A stretch of DNA of 12,243 bases from Bacteroidota bacterium (GTDB taxonomy: Bacteria > Bacteroidota > Bacteroidia > Bacteroidales > Dysgonomonadaceae), in assembly GCA_023399295.1 (NCBI GenBank), contig JAEWQF010000004.1:1-12243 (forward strand). Reading direction: 5' to 3'. Made by a program: the position numbers and the translations under genes. Shown here piece after piece: positions 7,923-12,243 of this stretch (the first letter of the stretch is position 1; the number at the start of each line of letters is the position of its first letter). Under the pieces are notes generated by a model. The model was not told the origin of the DNA, ran no database searches, and saw nothing but the letters and a program-made list of their open reading frames with translations.

Positions 7923-8855
7923 ATGCAACGAAAATTAAACGGGTACCTGCTTTTAATCCTCAAGGGGATGGCAATGGGTGCAGCGGATGTGATTCCGGGG
8001 GTGTCGGGCGGCACCATTGCACTGATCACAGGCATCTATGAAGAACTCCTATTTTCCATCAAATCGATCAATCTGAAGGCGGTAAAACTGCTTCTTACGG
8101 GAAAGGTAGCTGCCTTCTGGAAAACAATCAATGGCAATTTCCTGCTGAGTGTGGTACTGGGCATTGGCATAAGCATCTTCTCCCTGGCAAAGGGGATGAC
8201 CTATCTGTTGCATCACTATCCCATACTGGTATGGTCCTTTTTCTTTGGCCTCATCATCGCATCCACCATCTATGTTGCACGTACCATTACAGTATGGAAT
8301 GCCAAAACGGTGATCGCCGGGATCGCCGGGATCGCAATCGCCTATTGCATCACCGTGATTTCACCAACAGAAGCAAACACCGCCTGGTATTTCATCTTTT
8401 TCTCTGGTGTGATTGCCATCTGCGCCATGATATTGCCGGGTATCTCCGGTAGTTTCATCCTGGTATTGCTGGGCATGTACTCATTCATCCTGGGCGCTCT
8501 GGGCGAACTGAACATACCGGTATTGCTTGTTTTTGCAACTGGGGCAGCGATTGGCATCATTGGTTTTTCCAACTTCCTCTCCTGGCTGTTGAAGCGATAC
8601 CACACCCTCACCATTGCACTGCTGGCCGGTTTCATGGTCGGTTCGCTCAACAAGATCTGGCCCTGGAAAATTGCCACCAAAACGATCACCGACTCCCATG
8701 GAGAGGTGATCCCGGTGGCTGAACGCAATATTTTGCCAGGCACCTTTGAAACCCTTACGGGCAATGAGTCCTGGTTGTGGGGGGCCCTTCTCTTCCTGGC
8801 ACTTGGTTTTGTGCTGATTTTTGTCATCGAGACCATCTCTACCCGAAAAAAATGA
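7923..8855 (+). CDS. DUF368 membrane protein, PopT-type polyprenyl-phosphate translocase family
   Basis: A 310-residue polytopic membrane protein of the DUF368 family. Members of this family (PopT) have been reported to return undecaprenyl phosphate, the lipid carrier for peptidoglycan and other surface polymers, from the outer to the inner leaflet of the cytoplasmic membrane; the role here is assigned by family. The family signature is clear near the N-terminus: GAADVIPGVSGGTIALITG (residues 19-37). A related motif, MILPGISGSFILVLLGMY (from 169), recurs in the second half, consistent with two internally repeated halves. Most of the sequence is hydrophobic helices, with one longer soluble stretch (about residues 247-275) before the last helix. 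The ATG at 7923 lies just before the first helix and directly follows AAGGA, too close to act as a normal ribosome site. The stop overlaps the start of the next gene. Confidence 0.9.
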   Translation: MQRKLNGYLLLILKGMAMGAADVIPGVSGGTIALITGIYEELLFSIKSINLKAVKLLLTGKVAAFWKTINGNFLLSVVLGIGISIFSLAKGMTYLLHHYPILVWSFFFGLIIASTIYVARTITVWNAKTVIAGIAGIAIAYCITVISPTEANTAWYFIFFSGVIAICAMILPGISGSFILVLLGMYSFILGALGELNIPVLLVFATGAAIGIIGFSNFLSWLLKRYHTLTIALLAGFMVGSLNKIWPWKIATKTITDSHGEVIPVAERNILPGTFETLTGNESWLWGALLFLALGFVLIFVIETISTRKK

Positions 8856-9349
8856 AGCAAATCGGGCTGCTCTCCGACACCCACGGCTACTGGGACGACA
8901 AGTTTGAGAGCTATTTCGAATCGTGCGATGAGATCTGGCACGCCGGCGACATCGGCTCACTGGAGCTTGCCAACCGCTTTGAGGCAATGAAGCCTTTCCG
9001 GGCGGTATATGGCAATATCGACGACTACAAAACACGCATCGCCTACCCGCAGACGTTGCGCTTTACCCTGGAGAAGGTGGAGGTGCTGATGACCCATATC
9101 GGTGGCTACCCGGGCCGCTACGATCCTTCCATCCGTGCACAACTCCATTCCCGCCCCCCGAAACTCTTCATCGCCGGTCATTCGCATATCCTGAAAGTAC
9201 TCTACGACAAGAAACTGGATTGCCTTCATATGAACCCGGGGGCGGCGGGCAAGTACGGCTTCCACCGGGTGCGTACGCTGCTCCGCTTCCTGCTGGATGA
9301 GGGGGATATCCGCGACCTGGAGGTGATTGAAATAGGCAAACAGGGTTAG
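8852..9349 (+). CDS. YfcE/MJ0936-type metallophosphoesterase
   Basis: A 165-residue cytoplasmic phosphodiesterase of the calcineurin-like superfamily; the physiological substrate is unknown. All metal-binding motifs of the fold are present: D9-T-H11 (SDTHG), G32-D33 (HAGDIG), G54-N55 (YGNID), H82 (MTHIGG) and G109-H110-S-H112 (GHSH). The size and motif spacing fit the small YfcE/MJ0936 group, which hydrolyses phosphodiesters in vitro. I chose the ATG at 8852 because MKQIGLLSDTHG is the normal family N-terminus; an earlier ATG at 8777 would add 25 unrelated residues lying inside the upstream gene. The start overlaps the DUF368 stop in an ATGA, pointing to translational coupling. The TAG stop (9347-9349) overlaps that of the convergent exporter gene by 4 bases. 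Confidence 0.93.
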   Translation: MKQIGLLSDTHGYWDDKFESYFESCDEIWHAGDIGSLELANRFEAMKPFRAVYGNIDDYKTRIAYPQTLRFTLEKVEVLMTHIGGYPGRYDPSIRAQLHSRPPKLFIAGHSHILKVLYDKKLDCLHMNPGAAGKYGFHRVRTLLRFLLDEGDIRDLEVIEIGKQG

Positions 9350-9981
9350 AACAGTTCTGGAAAGAGTGTGAGCAAAATACCCCCCGCACCGATCACCATG
9401 AAGAGGATGCCCACGGTGCGGTTGAGCAGGATCAACCCTCTCCGATTGAACCGTTTCCGCAGACGGGCTATAAAGAGCGTAAGAAAGAACCACCAGCTGA
9501 AAGCGGCCAGTACAAAAGCGCTGATCCCGGCAACGAGATATACCGTTCCCTCTACCAGCGGGTTAAAGGAGAAGCGGGTGTAGAGCCCCATAAAGACCAG
9601 GATAATGGCTGCGTTGGAGAAAGTAAGCAGGAAAGAGGAGAAGAAATCCCGGAGCAGGCGATCCTCATCGGGGACAATTGCCGGGCTCCACCCTTTCAGG
9701 GGATTGCTGCTGAAGACAAACCAACCGAAGAGGATCAGCACCAGACCGCCAAAAGGCTGTAGCCAGGGCTCATATCGTTCCAGAAAGCGGGAGACAAAAC
9801 CCATGGCCGTCATGGTGAGCAGTGCATAGGTGATGTCCGACAGCATGGCCCCCAAGCCGGTGACAAAACCGTGACGACGTCCCCTGGCGAGTGTCCGCTG
9901 GATGGTCAACATGTTGATCGGTCCCATGGGTGATGAGACCATGAACCCAATGAGAAAACCCTTGGCAATGGTTTCAAGCAT
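9346..9981 (-). CDS. LysE/RhtB-family exporter
   Basis: A 211-residue inner-membrane protein of the LysE superfamily, whose known members export amino acids or similar small molecules; the substrate here cannot be told from sequence. The N-terminal family signature is present: GFLIGFMVSSPMGPINM (residues 8-24) and then RTLARGRRHGFVTGLGA (29-45) with the conserved Asp49. About six hydrophobic segments follow, separated by a charged loop (about residues 95-110) and an Arg-rich cytoplasmic stretch (RLRKRFNRR) before the last helix. Length is normal for the family. The start ATG (9979-9981) gives the expected short N-terminus before the first helix. It is transcribed alone, divergent from purL. 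No lysR-type regulator is next to it. Confidence 0.9.
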   Translation of the reverse strand: MLETIAKGFLIGFMVSSPMGPINMLTIQRTLARGRRHGFVTGLGAMLSDITYALLTMTAMGFVSRFLERYEPWLQPFGGLVLILFGWFVFSSNPLKGWSPAIVPDEDRLLRDFFSSFLLTFSNAAIILVFMGLYTRFSFNPLVEGTVYLVAGISAFVLAAFSWWFFLTLFIARLRKRFNRRGLILLNRTVGILFMVIGAGGILLTLFPELF

Positions 9982-10019
9982 CTTACAATCTTATTCTTTG
10001 GGAAACACTCGTTCCGCTG

Positions 10020-10050
10020 TAAAGATACGGCGGTTAAAGTTCAGCACAAA
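10020..10050 (-). promoter_or_regulatory. Candidate promoter for the LysE-family gene
   Basis: Reading the - strand, TTTG (10050-10047) is followed after 19 bases by TATCTTTA (10027-10020). This fits the Bacteroidetes pattern of TTTG, 19-21 bases and TAnnTTTG, with one deviation at the last base. It lies 38 bases before the start codon at 9981, so the leader would be about 30 bases. Confidence 0.5.
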
Positions 10051-10093
10051 ACCGAAGCGCCACTTTTCACCCTCCAATTACAACTCTTTTCAC

Positions 10094-10111
10094 CAAAGTT
10101 GTTTAACTTTG
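10094..10111 (+). promoter_or_regulatory. Candidate purL -7 element within an inverted repeat
   Basis: TAACTTTG (10104-10111) matches the Bacteroidetes -7 consensus TAnnTTTG and lies 55 bases before the purL start codon. The same bases form the right arm of a perfect inverted repeat, CAAAGTT (10094-10100), GTTT, AACTTTG (10105-10111). This could be a repressor site or may be chance. No clear -33 TTTG is seen upstream at the expected spacing. Confidence 0.45.
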
Positions 10112-10166
10112 TCACTCCGTTCAGCCCTGTGGAATCCTACCGCTGAACCCAACAAAAACAAGAGAC

Positions 10167-12243
10167 ATGATTTCATTTTTCAGAACCCCCTCTCAGAGTG
10201 TGATTGCCGTGGAATCGGCTGAGGTCTTAACCCTTGAGACAGTAGAAAAGCTCTGCTGGCTCTTCGGCGAGGCTGAGATGCTCACAGCTACATCCCTCGA
10301 TACCCCCTTTATCGGACCACGACGCGAGATGATCACCCCCTGGAGCACCTGCGCCGTGGAGATCACCCAGAACATGGGCATTGAAGAGATTACCCGCATG
10401 GAGGAGTATGTCCCCCTGGCTGACAGCAGCGCATTCGATTTTGACCCGATGCTGCAACGCAGGTATGAAAAACTGGATCAGATGCTCTTTACAATCGGCC
10501 GCCAGCCCGAAACAATCATCTACATCGATGACATCACGACCTACAACAGTGCCGAGGGGCTCGCACTGAGCGACGATGAGATCAACTACCTGAACGACGT
10601 AAGCAGGAAGATGGGCCGCAAGTTGACCGACAGCGAAGTGTTCGGCTTCTCACAAGTCAACTCGGAGCACTGCCGTCACAAGATCTTCAACGGTCGTTTC
10701 ATCATCGACGGTGAGGAGAAAGAGCTCTCGCTCTTCCAATTGATCAAGAAAACATCGACCATCAACCCCAACAGCCTGATATCGGCCTACAAAGACAACG
10801 TGGCCTTCATCCGGGGACCGCAGATCGAACAATTTGCACCCCTCAGCGGCGACAAGCCAGACTTTTTTGTGACACGGGAGGTGGAGAGCGTGCTCTCGCT
10901 AAAAGCTGAAACACACAACTTCCCAACCACCGTGGAGCCCTTCAACGGCGCCTCTACCGGCACTGGCGGGGAGATCCGCGACCGCCTCGCCGGCGGAAAG
11001 GGTTCACTGCCCGTCGCCGGGACCGCTGTCTACATGACCTCCTACCCCCGTCTGGAGGAGGGTCGTCCCTGGGAGCAGGTGATGCCGCCGCGACCCTGGC
11101 TCTATCAGACACCGGAGCAGATCCTGATCAAGGCCTCCAACGGAGCTTCCGACTTCGGAAACAAGTTTGGACAGCCGCTCATCTGCGGCTCCCTGCTCAC
11201 CTTCGAGCATGCCGAGAACCGGAAGCAGTTCGGCTACGACAAGGTAATCATGCTTGCCGGTGGCGTGGGCTACGCCAACAGTCGCGATGCGAAGAAAGGG
11301 GACCCGAAGAGCGGTGAGAAGGTGGTGGTGCTGGGGGGTGACAACTACCGCATCGGCATGGGTGGTGGTGCCGTCTCCTCTGTCAACACCGGTGAATACT
11401 CCTCCGGCATCGAGCTCAACGCAGTGCAGCGTGCCAACCCTGAGATGCAAAAAAGGGTGGCCAACGTGATCCGCACCCTTGCCGAATCGGAGGAGAACCC
11501 CATCGTCTCCATCCACGACCATGGCGCAGGGGGACACCTCAACTGCCTCTCCGAGCTGGTGGAACAGACCGGAGGGGTGATCGACATCGACAAACTGCCG
11601 GTGGGCGACAAGACCCTCTCGGCCAAAGAGATCATTGGCAACGAAAGCCAGGAACGTATGGGCCTGTTGCTGGAAGAACAGGATATCGCACGCATTGAAC
11701 GGATAGCCGCCCGCGAGCGGGCACCGATGTATGTGGTGGGTGAGACCACCGACGACATGCGTTTCACCTTCCGCAAGGAGGGTGAAGCCAATCCCATCGA
11801 CATGGAACTGGCGGATTTCTTTGGCAAACCACCGGTCACCGTGATGGAGGACAGCACCCTGGATGAGGTCTACGAGGATCCGGATTACAACACTTCGGAG
11901 CTGGGCACCTACATCGAGAACGTACTGAAACTGGAAGCAGTGGCCTGCAAGGACTGGCTCACCAACAAGGTGGACCGCTCCGTGACCGGCAAGATCGCAC
12001 GCCAACAATGCCAGGGGGAGATCCAACTGCCACTCAGTGACTGTGGTGCCATCGCCCTCGACTACCGGGGATATGCCGGTATGGCTACCTCCATCGGTCA
12101 TGCCCCCCAGGCGGCAATGATTGACCCGGCGGCAGGATCGGTGCTGGCGGTCTCCGAAGCACTCACCAACATGGTGTTCGCACCCCTCAGCGAAGGTCTC
12201 CAGAGCGTCTCACTGAGCGCCAACTGGATGTGGCCCTGCCGTA
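10167..12243 (+). CDS. purL: Phosphoribosylformylglycinamidine (FGAM) synthase, large form (partial)
   Basis: FGAM synthase converts FGAR, glutamine and ATP to FGAM, the fourth step of purine synthesis. The frame opens at the ATG at 10167 (MISFFRTPSQ) and runs off the right edge without a stop. The 692 codons seen compare with roughly 1230 or more for the single-chain large form, so the C-terminal glutaminase domain and part of the synthetase lie outside. Conserved blocks appear in order: VNSEHCRHKIFNG (N165 to about 176), AETHNFPTTVEPFNG (E248, H250) running into GTGGEIRD, IHDHGAGGHLNCL (about 449-461), GNESQERMG, and SVTGKIARQQ. In the ETHN motif, Phe replaces the His of the E. coli-type ETHNHP; this may simply be the lineage norm. 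The long N-terminal domain (first about 150 residues) separates it from the short B. subtilis-type PurL. It is divergent from the exporter gene; no other pur genes are visible. Confidence 0.96.
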   Translation, partial: MISFFRTPSQSVIAVESAEVLTLETVEKLCWLFGEAEMLTATSLDTPFIGPRREMITPWSTCAVEITQNMGIEEITRMEEYVPLADSSAFDFDPMLQRRYEKLDQMLFTIGRQPETIIYIDDITTYNSAEGLALSDDEINYLNDVSRKMGRKLTDSEVFGFSQVNSEHCRHKIFNGRFIIDGEEKELSLFQLIKKTSTINPNSLISAYKDNVAFIRGPQIEQFAPLSGDKPDFFVTREVESVLSLKAETHNFPTTVEPFNGASTGTGGEIRDRLAGGKGSLPVAGTAVYMTSYPRLEEGRPWEQVMPPRPWLYQTPEQILIKASNGASDFGNKFGQPLICGSLLTFEHAENRKQFGYDKVIMLAGGVGYANSRDAKKGDPKSGEKVVVLGGDNYRIGMGGGAVSSVNTGEYSSGIELNAVQRANPEMQKRVANVIRTLAESEENPIVSIHDHGAGGHLNCLSELVEQTGGVIDIDKLPVGDKTLSAKEIIGNESQERMGLLLEEQDIARIERIAARERAPMYVVGETTDDMRFTFRKEGEANPIDMELADFFGKPPVTVMEDSTLDEVYEDPDYNTSELGTYIENVLKLEAVACKDWLTNKVDRSVTGKIARQQCQGEIQLPLSDCGAIALDYRGYAGMATSIGHAPQAAMIDPAAGSVLAVSEALTNMVFAPLSEGLQSVSLSANWMWPCR

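Noticed and set aside
11004..12101. 365-codon open frame on the - strand opposite purL
   Set aside because: It is antisense to conserved purL motifs, His/Gly/Val-rich as expected of a shadow frame, and has no recognisable family.

Overview
This is a core-genome window from a member of the Bacteroidetes, most likely the order Bacteroidales. The evidence is the N-terminus of RpoC (MAFRKENKIKSSFSKITIGL), which is typical of that group. Start codons also lack Shine-Dalgarno sequences, and promoter candidates fit the Bacteroidetes pattern (TTTG, about 19-21 bases, TAnnTTTG). The genus cannot be fixed from this sequence alone.

Layout, left to right. Positions 1-4830 hold the end of rpoB and all of rpoC on the + strand, separated by a 103-base gap that contains a strong stem-loop. 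A rho-independent terminator closes the unit at 4852-4886. Next, on the + strand, is a 140-codon gene (4967-5389). It looks like the cut-off N-terminal part of a TPR protein with a lipoprotein-like leader. The following gap (5390-5571) holds a perfect 22-base tandem duplication whose second copy forms a near-perfect 36-base inverted repeat with the sequence after it. A full-length polyphosphate kinase gene, ppk1, lies on the - strand (5572-7653).

After a 269-base divergent gap, a two-gene + strand unit starts. It encodes a DUF368 membrane protein (PopT-type polyprenyl-phosphate translocase family, 7923-8855) and a small YfcE-type metallophosphoesterase (8852-9349), joined by an ATGA overlap. 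A LysE/RhtB-family exporter (9346-9981) faces it on the - strand, and its stop codon overlaps that of the phosphoesterase. Divergent from the exporter is purL, encoding the large form of FGAM synthase (from 10167). It runs off the right edge, so only about the first 692 codons are seen.

The genes serve transcription (rpoB, rpoC), polyphosphate synthesis (ppk1), probable lipid-carrier recycling for the cell envelope (DUF368), and purine synthesis (purL). They do not form one pathway. No tRNA, rRNA, CRISPR array, prophage or intact insertion sequence was seen. I found no clear new multi-gene system. The most unusual parts are the truncated TPR gene with the repeat/hairpin element just after it, and the unexplained stem-loop between rpoB and rpoC.
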